DNA of 64,000 nucleotides from Eggerthella lenta DSM 2243 (GCF_000024265.1 NC_013204.1:1786180-1850179); one strand, 5' to 3'; shown: positions 27,133 to 34,632, counted from the stretch's first letter. Notes: a model not told the origin generated them from the sequence alone. Made by a program: numbers and translations.

Positions 27133-28251
27133 ATGAAGAAGATACTGTGCCCTGCGTGCGGGGGCGACACGAAACGCAACGGGAAGACCTCGTCGGGGGC
27201 GACTCGTTGGCGCTGCAAGGCATGCGGCGCATCCACCACGCAACGTTACGACAACGAGCCTAAACTGCTAGAGCTGTTCCTGAGGTGGCTGCTCTCGAAA
27301 AAGACCCAAGGCGAGTTCGGCATGCCCGGACGCACCTTCCGGCATCTCACGAATAAGTTCTGGGACCTGTGGCCCGTGGCTCCTGTCTGTGACGAGGTCC
27401 ACCACGTGGTGGAGGTGGATGGCCTTTGGCTGGGGCGCGACGTCGTGATTATGATCGCCTGCACCGAGAAGCACGTGATCGGCTGGCATCTAGCGAGAAG
27501 CGAGAACGCGCAGGCGTGGGCGGCGCTCATGGCGCGCATAGCCCCTCCCGACGTCGTGATTACCGATGGCGGAAAGGGGTTCGAGAAGGCGAGACGCGCC
27601 GTGTGGCCGAACACACGCGTGCAGCGCTGCGTCTTCCATGCGTTCTGTCAGGTGAAGCGCCAGACCACGACCAGGCCGCGGCTCCAGGCGGGCGTTGAGC
27701 TCTATGGCATCGCCAAGAAGCTCATGCGCATAGGTAGCCTCAACGAAGCTGCGGAGTGGCTTGCGGGCTTCTCTAATTGGTGCACGGCATGGGAAGGATT
27801 CCTAAAGGAAAAAGAGGTGGTTGACGGGCGGATCCGCTACAAGCACGAGAGGCTGCGCACTGCGCGCGGCGGGCTTCTGAAGCTTTGTAGGGCCGGTACC
27901 CTATTCACCTATCTCGACGAAGGCTTGCTCGAGGGAGGACCTGTTCCGGCGACTACGAACAGGATCGAAGGCGGCGTGAACGCCCAGATCCGCCACATGC
28001 TGCGAGAGCATCGGGGATTGAGGCTGACGAGGCGCGTCAAGGCGGCGTTCTGGTGGTGCTATATGGACCTTGAAGCCCGTGCAAGCCCGAAAGAGATCCT
28101 GAAGGAAATGCCGACGGACGTCCTGATTGCTGAGTTTTATCGAGCAGCTGCCGAAGCTAGCGAAAAAGATGAAGCGGTGGGGCGCTGGGGCACTGCTGTG
28201 CAATGGAATGACCTGCATGCAAGCGGCCCTTATCGCATGGATTACGATTAG
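27133..28251 (+). CDS. IS1249-family transposase
   Basis: A 372-residue DDE transposase of the Mutator/IS256-like group. The N-terminal zinc ribbon has CPACG and CKACG. Catalytic residues are D96 in VEVDGLWLG, D145 in VITDGGKGFE and Glu in TTNRIEGGVNAQIR (~280). The gene runs opposite to the R-M operon and nearly fills the IS. No strong ribosome site is visible before the ATG. Length is normal for IS1249. Confidence 0.88.
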   Translation: MKKILCPACGGDTKRNGKTSSGATRWRCKACGASTTQRYDNEPKLLELFLRWLLSKKTQGEFGMPGRTFRHLTNKFWDLWPVAPVCDEVHHVVEVDGLWLGRDVVIMIACTEKHVIGWHLARSENAQAWAALMARIAPPDVVITDGGKGFEKARRAVWPNTRVQRCVFHAFCQVKRQTTTRPRLQAGVELYGIAKKLMRIGSLNEAAEWLAGFSNWCTAWEGFLKEKEVVDGRIRYKHERLRTARGGLLKLCRAGTLFTYLDEGLLEGGPVPATTNRIEGGVNAQIRHMLREHRGLRLTRRVKAAFWWCYMDLEARASPKEILKEMPTDVLIAEFYRAAAEASEKDEAVGRWGTAVQWNDLHASGPYRMDYD

Positions 28252-28323
28252 GCTCTGGACACACTTTCTTGCCTATAACCCACCATGTATTTTACAACCT
28301 AGGTCCCTCATTTGGGTTAATGG

Positions 28324-28404
28324 CCAACCAATTGTTCAACAAATCTGGTAAGTGGTATCACCAACCACTGATTTAACGAACTCAACCAGTATATTTACAT
28401 ACCC
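28324..28404. repeat. Right terminal iteron array of the R-M transposon
   Basis: Three copies of the CCAACCA-N4-TTTAAC site in one orientation at 28324-28340, 28361-28377 and 28382-28404 (the last includes the terminal ACATACCC). A fourth copy is split by the IS (26937-26947 joined to 28290-28295). Confidence 0.7.
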
Positions 28405-28525
28405 CAAAAAAATAGGGCAGAAACGCTTTCGCGATCCCGCCCCGCAAACCCGAAGGTTTCTGTCTGGCTATAATTATCGTGATTGCGGCCCGTTTGTCAA
28501 ATCGAGCATATAGGATTTACCAGTA

Positions 28526-29491
28526 TCACCGTTGGCTCAGCCATGCCTGGAAGACCTTTGACAGAAAGTCGTATGCCGAGATGATAGTCGTGTTCCCCCT
28601 GTACCAATCCGAGTTCTCCTCTGCACGTTGCCTAAATGCCAGGAATCCGTCGTATGCTCTCGCCTGCCTTTCTCGGGTGACGAAACGGTTGCAGGCATAG
28701 GCGAGCACCGTCGTCTGGAGCACTCGCGGATTGCGCATCTTGGATCGTCTCAGGCGCTTCGAGACACCTGCGTCGCCGAGCGCTTTCGCGACCGATGCGG
28801 GGTATCTCGTCGACGTGGCCGAGGAGATACCCAAGCCGTTGATGATGGCGCTCGAATGGGCAGCGGCGTTCCTGAGCGAATTCGCTCGCCTGAGAAGGTA
28901 ATGGTCATCTCTCATTTCCGTATCGCCCCATCGGTTTGCGCAGAAGAGGTAGAAGCTGGCAAACGCGCCGAACGACGACAGCTCCAGGAACACCCATGCC
29001 GGCATCTCGTCTAGCGGATAGCGCTCGACGAGCGGTCCGAGGTAGGCGTCGTTCTCCAAGCGCGAGATCTCGCCTTCGCGCCTGTTGCGCTCGGCGTGGT
29101 TGAGGTGCGTGAGGTAGTCGGCGAGGACGGAGTAGCCGTCCTCGTTGCGATTGTCGGTTATTTTCTCGACGAGTTTTGTCTTGGCGGCGTTCTCCACGTC
29201 GAGTGTGAGCGGCAGCAGGAACCTGCGCAGTTCCTGGTCTATCCCCGCGAGGTCGACCAGTTGCCCGAAGTCGAGCTCGGCATACTCGCCGTCGTGCTTG
29301 CCGCCCACCCGTTTGGGAAAGAGCACGCGGTACGCCGCGAGGCGGAAGTAGTGGTCCTGCTCGGAGAGGATGCGAGAGGCCTCTCCCTCGTCGCACAGCT
29401 CGAAGGTCACGCCCTTGGACTTCAGGTGCTCTATCTGCTCCTCGACGGTGAGCTTGGGCTTTCTTTTATTATCTTCTGCGATTTCGTTCAT
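28526..29491 (-). CDS. Abi_2 (AbiD/AbiF-like) abortive infection protein
   Basis: A 321-residue protein, start at 29491 (MNEIAEDN...) preferred over upstream extension. It shows the Abi_2 layout: N-terminal LTVEEQIEHLKSKGVTF, then SEQDHYFRLAAYRVLF, a helical middle with LELSSFGAFASFY, and RRANSLRNAAAHSSAI. The last holds the R-N-x3-H motif of HEPN ribonucleases (RNAAAH). Such proteins halt translation in phage-infected cells. It lies downstream of the relaxase operon on the same strand and near the right edge of the R-M transposon. The target is unknown. Confidence 0.8.
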   Translation of the reverse strand: MNEIAEDNKRKPKLTVEEQIEHLKSKGVTFELCDEGEASRILSEQDHYFRLAAYRVLFPKRVGGKHDGEYAELDFGQLVDLAGIDQELRRFLLPLTLDVENAAKTKLVEKITDNRNEDGYSVLADYLTHLNHAERNRREGEISRLENDAYLGPLVERYPLDEMPAWVFLELSSFGAFASFYLFCANRWGDTEMRDDHYLLRRANSLRNAAAHSSAIINGLGISSATSTRYPASVAKALGDAGVSKRLRRSKMRNPRVLQTTVLAYACNRFVTRERQARAYDGFLAFRQRAEENSDWYRGNTTIISAYDFLSKVFQAWLSQR

Positions 29492-29614
29492 AGCTTCGAT
29501 CTTTCGTGCTTGGATAGGGATCGGTCTCGAGGGACGGAATGCGCGCCGTTTCTCAATTATCCTTCTTTTCGCATGCAATTGCGCGTGAAACGGCGATTGG
29601 AAGGTGCGCCTTGC

Positions 29615-29689
29615 CTACATGAACCGGAACACCGCCTTGAACATCCAGCGGACGAACGCCCCGATTCCCCTGAACACCGCTTTAATCAT
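29615..29689 (-). CDS. 24-residue cationic amphipathic peptide
   Basis: A small gene whose ATG overlaps the TAA of the upstream gene. GGAAGGA stands 6 nt before the ATG, ideal spacing. The peptide starts MIKAVFRG and ends FKAVFRFM, an internal repeat of KAVFR with a Trp between, and would form a cationic amphipathic or membrane-active helix. No family recognised. It could be a small membrane toxin, a leader peptide for the Abi gene 123 bp downstream, or a transfer accessory. Confidence 0.5.
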   Translation of the reverse strand: MIKAVFRGIGAFVRWMFKAVFRFM

Positions 29690-30254
29690 TTCCGAATCCT
29701 TCCATCCAATCGTCTTCCATGTCGTCTGCTGGCACCTCCTGTGCCGCTTCGGCCTCGACCGCCCTTTCGAGTGTAAGCGGAGTGACGCCGACCGCCTCCG
29801 CCATGAGCGCCTGGCTTGCCGCCAGCCTCTCGTCGTCGTTCGCCAGGTAGCCGCTCAGCCTCACGATGCGGCTGGCGAGCGACCCTCCGGGCCCGACGAA
29901 GAGGGCGCAAGCGCGATCTACCCTGGCGACGTCCACGAGCTCGCCGAAGAGCCTCGCGAGCACCGTCGAGCCGTCCAGGGTGACGCTCTCGATTCCGGCG
30001 GCCTCTCTCGGGGTGGCGAGCTGGAACCTCCAGCCCTTCTCGCGCCTCGCCTCGGGGGCCTCTCCGCCGTCTGTCCGGTAGGCCTCGTTCGCGGCGTAGC
30101 AGTGCGCCGTGAGCCAGAGGCCCTTCTTCTCGACGTCTGCGTAGTCGAGCGTGAGATCGGCGAGCATGCTCTTGCCCGAGAACGGCTGCGCCTCGGTGAA
30201 ACGGTCGGTGTCGAACGCCTCGATGCGCCCGCGGTAGGCGACCTCCACCCTCAT
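29682..30254 (-). CDS. Hypothetical protein of the mobilisation operon
   Basis: A 190-residue cytoplasmic, acidic protein, ATG overlapping the relaxase stop by 4 bp. Not recognised. It has a beta-rich N-terminal half (RVEVAYRGRIEAFDTDRF, LADLTLDYADVEKKGLWLTAHCY) and an acidic C-terminus (DDMEDDWMEGFGND). Tight coupling to the relaxase suggests a relaxosome or substrate-delivery accessory. Confidence 0.55.
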   Translation of the reverse strand: MRVEVAYRGRIEAFDTDRFTEAQPFSGKSMLADLTLDYADVEKKGLWLTAHCYAANEAYRTDGGEAPEARREKGWRFQLATPREAAGIESVTLDGSTVLARLFGELVDVARVDRACALFVGPGGSLASRIVRLSGYLANDDERLAASQALMAEAVGVTPLTLERAVEAEAAQEVPADDMEDDWMEGFGND

Positions 30255-31501
30255 CGGAGCTCCCTCCTTTCTCGCCGCCGTTCCTGCTGTGCCTGCGTCT
30301 CGCGGCTACGCGGTTTCGCGTCGCCGCGCCTGACGGGCGCTTCCTCGCCCTGCGGCTGCCTTTGCCGCCTTGTCTGCGCGGTTTCGGGCAGGAGCCTGTT
30401 CGCCGCCGCGTATGCGCGCACCTCGCGCAGCGCTTCCGCCCGTTCGGCGGAATCGCCGTCGGCGCGGCCTTCGAGCCTTTCGATCCTCCTGTCGAGGTCT
30501 GCCAGGCTGTGCGCGTTCGCGGACATGAACGCCTCTATCGCGCCGGCGAGACGTTCCAGCTCCGACAGGTCGTTCAGCTCGATGGCGCTTTCGGCTTCGG
30601 AGAGTATCCGTCGGGATGCCGCCGGGGCTGGGTGCCAGGCGGCGATCCTGTCGAAGCGCCGCCTGAGCGCCTCCTGGCCGAAGGAGAGCCCCAGCTTCTC
30701 GCCTCCGATGCGCCAGGTGGGGTGGTCTGAAAGCGAGTAGATCCAGTCACGTCGCCACGACTTCTCCGAGTTCTGCGAAACATCCACTTCGAGCGCCTCG
30801 AGCACGGCCATGAACTCGTCCTCGTTGCGGGCGAGCGCCTTGGCCACCGTGACCCGGTTGCGGATGTCTGCGACCCACGAGTAGCCACCCTCTTTCTGGA
30901 TCTCCCGCTCGGCGCGCCGCATGTATACGCTCTGCAGCGTCGCGGGCGTCGCCTTGCGCGTCTGCCCCTCGTCCTCCTCCCTCACGGTGTCGTTGCGCAT
31001 GAAGCGATATCCGCGTTCCTCTGCGAGATCCTGAAGGCTGCGGTTGAGCTCCAGCGGGTCGGGGGTCTGCAGCCTGCGTTCGGTGGCGAGGTTGGTGTTG
31101 TTGACGACGATGTGGGCGTGGGGGATCCTGCGCTCGTTGTCGTCGTGCAGGACAATCGCCGCCTCGAAGTCGGCGAAGTGCCTGAGCGCCCAGGCGCTCG
31201 CGAGCTCCGCCACCTGGTCTGCGGTCAAGCCGTCTTGAGGATCGGGCGACATGACGAAATGCTTGAAGGTCCTCGCCGGCTTGCCCCGATACGGGGTGTC
31301 GTTGCCGCAGGCGCGCCTCGTCGCGTCCATCGAGTCCGCCCAGTCGAACCCGGCCGGGGCGGCCGAGACGTCCTCGAAGGCGCGCTCCTCCTGCCATGCG
31401 AAGTTCATGACCATGATCCCGAGGGCGCGCCCTCCCTTCTCGAGGTAGTGCTTTATGCCGGCGCATCCCGTGTGGCCGGCTATGGGCTTCAGCAGCGGCA
31501 T
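30251..31501 (-). CDS. Relaxase/mobilisation nuclease (MOBP-like)
   Basis: A 416-residue protein that nicks the ICE at oriT and leads the strand into the recipient. N-terminal catalytic domain: Tyr19 in IKHYLEKGGR, TFKHFVMSPDP (~78-88), and the metal-binding HUH-like motif IPHAHIVVNNTN with H128 and H130. The C-terminal ~200 residues are helical and end in a basic Arg/Gln-rich tail. The MobC-like gene lies 1 bp upstream and the 190-residue gene overlaps downstream, forming a mobilisation operon. Subfamily assignment is by motif order only. Confidence 0.85.
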   Translation of the reverse strand: MPLLKPIAGHTGCAGIKHYLEKGGRALGIMVMNFAWQEERAFEDVSAAPAGFDWADSMDATRRACGNDTPYRGKPARTFKHFVMSPDPQDGLTADQVAELASAWALRHFADFEAAIVLHDDNERRIPHAHIVVNNTNLATERRLQTPDPLELNRSLQDLAEERGYRFMRNDTVREEDEGQTRKATPATLQSVYMRRAEREIQKEGGYSWVADIRNRVTVAKALARNEDEFMAVLEALEVDVSQNSEKSWRRDWIYSLSDHPTWRIGGEKLGLSFGQEALRRRFDRIAAWHPAPAASRRILSEAESAIELNDLSELERLAGAIEAFMSANAHSLADLDRRIERLEGRADGDSAERAEALREVRAYAAANRLLPETAQTRRQRQPQGEEAPVRRGDAKPRSRETQAQQERRRERRELR

Positions 31502-31502
31502 G

Positions 31503-31931
31503 CTAGTCTCCGCCCACTATGGCACGGCCTTCGAGCGAGGCAAGCTCGCCCGCCATCTCGCAGCGACCCTCGTCGACCTGCGCGAGCAGAAGCGCGCACT
31601 CGTCGAGCTTGCTGGACACCCACTCCAGGTCGCCCCTTCCGTGGTCCAGCGCGAACTTGATGGAGTTGAGGGCGTGCACGCCCTGGTTGTAGTGGTGCCC
31701 CCACCTGACGAGCTCGCGGGAGAGCCTGCGCATTGAGAGTCCGTCGAGCAGCACGCCTCCGCGCTTCGCGTTCTCGGCATCGTCCGCGACCATGCGGGCG
31801 ACGTAGCGCAGGTACTCGGAGCGGGTGAGCCCCTCCTCGTCGGCGCGCTCACAGACCGCGCGGAAGTCCGCGTCGCTCACGCGGGCGGTCAGCACGTTGT
31901 CGTATCTCAAGACCTTCGTCATCTTCTCCAT
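31503..31931 (-). CDS. MobC-like relaxosome accessory protein
   Basis: A 142-residue protein. The ATG at 31931 is 9 nt after GGAGG; an earlier ATG at 31940 sits directly against that site. N-terminal ribbon-helix-helix-like region (LRYDNVLTARVSDADFRAVCERADEEGLTRSEYLRYVARMV), then the MobC-type helical part (RELVRWGHHYNQGVHALNSIK). Such proteins bind oriT and help the relaxase melt DNA. It is first in the relaxase operon. Confidence 0.7.
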   Translation of the reverse strand: MEKMTKVLRYDNVLTARVSDADFRAVCERADEEGLTRSEYLRYVARMVADDAENAKRGGVLLDGLSMRRLSRELVRWGHHYNQGVHALNSIKFALDHGRGDLEWVSSKLDECALLLAQVDEGRCEMAGELASLEGRAIVGGD

Positions 31932-32115
31932 CCTTCGCATCCTCCGCCGCCCCGATGCGGTGGAGGCTCGGGCGGCGCTCTTTCCAGGGGCGCGGGGCAT
32001 CCCCCGCATGGCGCGGGCCGGGGAGCTTGCGGCAGCTTCGCGCGCCCGGCGGCGTCGCCTCCGCTTCGGGCTCTGGGCTCCGGGGCGGGGTGCGCCGTGC
32101 GCCCAGGCCGCCATC

Positions 32116-32135
32116 TATCTCGTGTATACGAGATA
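32116..32135. promoter_or_regulatory. Palindrome upstream of the mobilisation operon
   Basis: TATCTCGT-GTAT-ACGAGATA, perfect 8-bp arms, 185 bp before the mobC start and 50 bp after parB. Could be an operator or a relaxosome-binding site. The 31941-32110 stretch is very GC-rich with further inverted repeats and is a candidate oriT region. Confidence 0.5.
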
Positions 32136-32155
32136 GGCTACTTGCTGGAAACGGT

Positions 32156-32179
32156 GCAGGAGCCCCTTCGGGCGCCTGC
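32156..32179 (-). terminator. Hairpin after parB
   Basis: GCAGG-A-GCCC-CTTC-GGGC-G-CCTGC hairpin directly after the parB stop on the minus strand. The following T-run is weak. Likely terminator of parAB. Confidence 0.55.
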
Positions 32180-32185
32180 ATGGGA

Positions 32186-33115
32186 CTAAATGCGTCCAAG
32201 GAGCCTGCTGGCCGTTCTCGAGATCTTCTCGAGCACCTGCCTGTCCAGCCCGCTCGGCGGGTTTTCCGCCTTCGACTCGTAGCGCCTGAGCGCGCGAAGG
32301 GCGCTTGCGAGCGCCGCCGCGGGCTTGGGCGCGGGGCCCTTCACGTCTTCTTCGGCGGCGGGCTCGGCGGTCGACTTCTTGAGGAACTCGGTCGTCTCCT
32401 TCTTGCCCAGGGGCTGCGCCCGCCATGTCGCATGGAGCCGGTCCTGCGCATCGGAATCCAGATCGGCGAGGATCCCCACGGCGTCCGCCGAGAGCGCGTC
32501 CGCGAGCGCGGCCTCGCGCCACTGGGGCGTGAGCCTCTCCTCGATCTTGCGCGCGAGCGACTCCTGGCGCTGGATGGTCTTGCCCGATACCTTGCGTCCG
32601 GTCTGCTCGGATATGATCGCCGCCTTGATGTCCTCGGTGCGCACGCCGGAAAGCTCGGGGTTCTCGGCGCGCATGCGCTCGACCTCCACGCCGAGCGCAC
32701 GGCTCGCCGCCGCGCGCTCGGTCACGGTGAGGCTGCGCACGAAGTAGTTGGCGGCGTGCAGCAGCATGACCGACTGCTCGTCGGTGATGCCCCGGATGAC
32801 GCGGCAGGGGATCTGGGCGTATTTCTCATCTTCTTTCGCGAGGAGTGCGTAGGCCGCCTTTCGGCGGTGCCCGCTCACCATCTGCCAGCCGCCGTCGTCG
32901 AGCTTGCGCACGAGCGGCAGGTCGGTGAGCCCCTCCTCCTCGATGCTCTTCGCGAGCTGCGCGATGCCGGCCTCGTCCATCGAGTAGGCGGCGTTGGCGG
33001 GGTGATCGGCTATCTCTTCGATGGGGATCCTCTCGACGGGGTAGTCGTTGCGGGTCGATGCGCTCCTGTCGAGCAGCCCGGAGATGGTGAACCCCGATGT
33101 CGTGGGTTTAGCCAT
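32186..33115 (-). CDS. parB: ParB/Spo0J-family partition protein of the ICE
   Basis: A 309-residue DNA-binding CTPase-type protein. N-terminal ParB domain: IPIEEIADHPANAAYSMDE, then LPLVRKLDDGGWQMVSGHRRKAAY, the latter holding the GHRR box. A helix-turn-helix follows (~150-180), then a basic C-terminal region. It overlaps parA by 8 bp. It stabilises the excised or replicating ICE. The chromosomal parS-type 16-mer was not found inside the ICE, so this ParB probably uses a different site. Confidence 0.88.
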   Translation of the reverse strand: MAKPTTSGFTISGLLDRSASTRNDYPVERIPIEEIADHPANAAYSMDEAGIAQLAKSIEEEGLTDLPLVRKLDDGGWQMVSGHRRKAAYALLAKEDEKYAQIPCRVIRGITDEQSVMLLHAANYFVRSLTVTERAAASRALGVEVERMRAENPELSGVRTEDIKAAIISEQTGRKVSGKTIQRQESLARKIEERLTPQWREAALADALSADAVGILADLDSDAQDRLHATWRAQPLGKKETTEFLKKSTAEPAAEEDVKGPAPKPAAALASALRALRRYESKAENPPSGLDRQVLEKISRTASRLLGRI

Positions 33116-33869
33116 GGAGCACCTCCTCGGCGAGCGCCTCGTAGTCCTTGGCGGGCCGGCTGTTCGGCTTGAAGGCCGCGACGGGCTGCCACTGCCAGCT
33201 TCCCTCGCAGACCTTCGAGCTCGCGTGGATGACGGTGGCGAACTGGTTGTCGGGGAAGTACGCGTCGAGCACGTCGGCCCCGGTGGCCTCCGCGTTGGTC
33301 ATGAGCCCGGGCACGCACGTGCGCAGGATGCGCCATGCGGGCGTGGGCACGCGCAGCGCGTCGGAGATGGACTCGATGGCGCTGACCGTGAGGGCGGTGC
33401 CGCGCATGACGGTGGAGTCGAGCTTCACCGGCACGATCACCATGCCGTCGCCCGCAGCGGCTAGGTAGGCGTTGAAGGCGAGGCGCTTCATCGTGGGGCT
33501 GCAGTCCACGATGCAGACGTCGTAGTCGCCCGCGCAGTCGTCGAGCGCGAAGCGAAGGCGCTGCTCGCGCAGGAGCAGCTCGTTCTGGTCGACGAGTTCT
33601 ATGGTCGAGGGCACGACGGAGAGCCCATCGGCCTCGGTTTCGAAGGCAACGTCGCCGACGGGCGCGTTCCCGTAGAGGAGCTCGACGGCTCCCCGACGCT
33701 CGGCCGCGGCGCGGTCGTAGAGCCCGAAGAAGTCCGTGGCCGACGCCTGCGGGTCCAGGTCTATCAGGAGCGTCCTCAGGCCCCGCCTGGCGTAGATGGT
33801 GGCGAGGTTGACTGCAGTGGTGGTCTTTCCGACCCCGCCCTTGTAGTTCGATATCGCGAGCGTCCTCAT
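33108..33869 (-). CDS. parA: ParA-family partition ATPase of the ICE
   Basis: A 253-residue Walker-type ATPase with the deviant Walker A KGGVGKTT near residue 10, IDLDPQASAT, and YDVCIVDCSPTMKRL. It is the short type without an N-terminal DNA-binding domain, so autoregulation must come from elsewhere. The promoter at 33914-33943 carries the XRE operator. Operon with parB. Confidence 0.9.
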   Translation of the reverse strand: MRTLAISNYKGGVGKTTTAVNLATIYARRGLRTLLIDLDPQASATDFFGLYDRAAAERRGAVELLYGNAPVGDVAFETEADGLSVVPSTIELVDQNELLLREQRLRFALDDCAGDYDVCIVDCSPTMKRLAFNAYLAAAGDGMVIVPVKLDSTVMRGTALTVSAIESISDALRVPTPAWRILRTCVPGLMTNAEATGADVLDAYFPDNQFATVIHASSKVCEGSWQWQPVAAFKPNSRPAKDYEALAEEVLHG

Positions 33870-33913
33870 GCTTCCTCCGTCCTCTCTGCGATCGTCGATG
33901 GCGTTTACCCCGA

Positions 33914-33943
33914 GTATACAGAACGGAAACGTTCTGTTAATAC
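33914..33943 (-). promoter_or_regulatory. parAB promoter with palindromic operator
   Basis: On the minus strand TTAACA and TATACT are separated by 16 bp. The palindrome ACAGAACG-GAAA-CGTTCTGT (33918-33937) fills the spacer. The same palindrome recurs at 36472-36554 next to the XRE regulator gene, the likely binding protein. Confidence 0.7.
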
Positions 33944-33995
33944 TGACCGTTCGCCATGGGGTGGCGGTTCGCCATGGGGCGAGCCGCCTGCAAAC

Positions 33996-34019
33996 GGCCC
34001 CCTCCGTCCGGAGGGGGCC
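33996..34019 (-). terminator. Strong hairpin after the YraN-like gene
   Basis: GGCCCCCTCCG / CGGAGGGGGCC, an 11-bp stem 22 bp downstream of the stop at 34041. Two copies of GTTCGCCATGGGG (33949-33961 and 33967-33979) lie between it and the parA promoter. Confidence 0.65.
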
Positions 34020-34040
34020 TGCCCAGGCGGGCCGGAGGTC

Positions 34041-34412
34041 CTAGGCCTCGCCGAAGGCGTTGATGTGGTGCCTGAGCAGCGCGCGGTCCTCTCCGACGAC
34101 AATCATGCTGATCTTGTCGAACCTCACGCCGACCGATTCGGCGAAGTCGTTCTCGACGAGCCAGGAGACCGCGAGCAGCTCCATCGTCTCGCGATCGTTC
34201 CTCCCGTCGCCGAAGCCGGCGCCGGAGTTCGGGCGCGCGGAGACGTCGACGAACACGAGGTCGTCGGACTCGGGGTCGCGTGCGACCAGGTCGATGGTTC
34301 CTCTCGTCTCGGGCGACTTCCACCCGGTCGCGAGCGTCTCGTAGCCGCGGACCTCGAGGAAGCGGGCCGCCGCCTCGACCGCCCTGTCCTGGAGAGTGGG
34401 ATTGGTGTTCAT
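34041..34412 (-). CDS. YraN/UPF0102-like nuclease-fold protein
   Basis: A 123-residue protein, start at 34412 (MNTNPTLQDR). It fits the YraN/Holliday-junction-resolvase-like fold: QDRAVEAAARFLEVRGYETLATGW, then RGTIDLVARD and LVFVDVSAR. The family motif is GEIDLI and FVEVK; here the Glu is Thr and the EVK is DVS, so the catalytic Glu and Lys are replaced. It may bind DNA without cutting. It lies between ParA and the second MobC-like gene, separated from the latter by a structured 366-bp gap. Confidence 0.65.
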   Translation of the reverse strand: MNTNPTLQDRAVEAAARFLEVRGYETLATGWKSPETRGTIDLVARDPESDDLVFVDVSARPNSGAGFGDGRNDRETMELLAVSWLVENDFAESVGVRFDKISMIVVGEDRALLRHHINAFGEA

Positions 34413-34481
34413 GGTGACCTCCGTTCGGTTGGGGCGGAGCCCCTTGCCCCGCCTTGTGGCATCGGGGCCGCACCGCCTGCC

Positions 34482-34632
34482 GCGCCCCGCAAGGGAGGAA
34501 GCGAAGGCGCGTTCCTCGCCCCATCGGGCCGTTGGTTTTCCGAAGCCCGGAGGGCGCTTTGTTTTGCCGCTTTCGCCTTTTCTCTCGGGCGGCAAAAGAA
34601 ATCGGAAAAGCATCGCGACCCTTGCGGGGCGC
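34482..34632. other. Nested inverted-repeat structure, candidate oriT or structured RNA
   Basis: Three nested perfect stems in 151 bp: 14 bp GCGCCCCGCAAGGG (34482-34495) with 34619-34632; 8 bp TTTTCCGA (34536-34543) with 34602-34609; 9 bp TTTTGCCGC (34562-34570) with 34589-34597. No credible gene covers the 34413-34777 gap. Long nested palindromes beside MobC-like and relaxase genes suit an origin of transfer; a non-coding RNA is the alternative. Confidence 0.55.

Larger units (their letters stand above)
26948..28281 (+). mobile_element. IS1249-like (IS256 group) insertion sequence
   Basis: A 1,334-bp element bounded by perfect 25-bp inverted repeats (GGGTTATAGGCAAGAAAGTG..., 26948-26972, and its complement at 28257-28281) and by an 8-bp duplication ACCATGTA (26940-26947 and 28282-28289). 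It encodes a single intact transposase. The intact ends and duplication point to a recent insertion. Confidence 0.9.
18088..28404. mobile_element. ISL3-type transposon carrying a type I restriction-modification system
   Basis: A 10,317-bp unit. The left end GGGTATGTAAAACAAGTGGT is matched in inverse by ACCAGTATATTTACATACCC at the right; over the outer 23 bp the two ends share 18 positions. The flanks are identical 8-mers, CAAAAAAA at 18080-18087 and at 28405-28412, the duplication size usual for ISL3 elements. Inside, all five native genes (hsdM, hsdS, hsdR, ISL3 transposase, HEPN-like) run on the minus strand with gaps of 2 bp or less. The IS1249-like element at 26948-28281 is a later insertion. 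Removing the unit rejoins the sequence downstream of the sortase operon. The A-rich duplication lowers certainty slightly. Confidence 0.8.

Noticed and set aside
18080-28412. The R-M region as two separate ISL3 and IS1249 insertions next to a resident R-M operon
   Set aside because: The transposase gene has no own ends at its borders, while matching ends and an 8-bp duplication bracket the whole block; only the IS1249-like element has its own ends.
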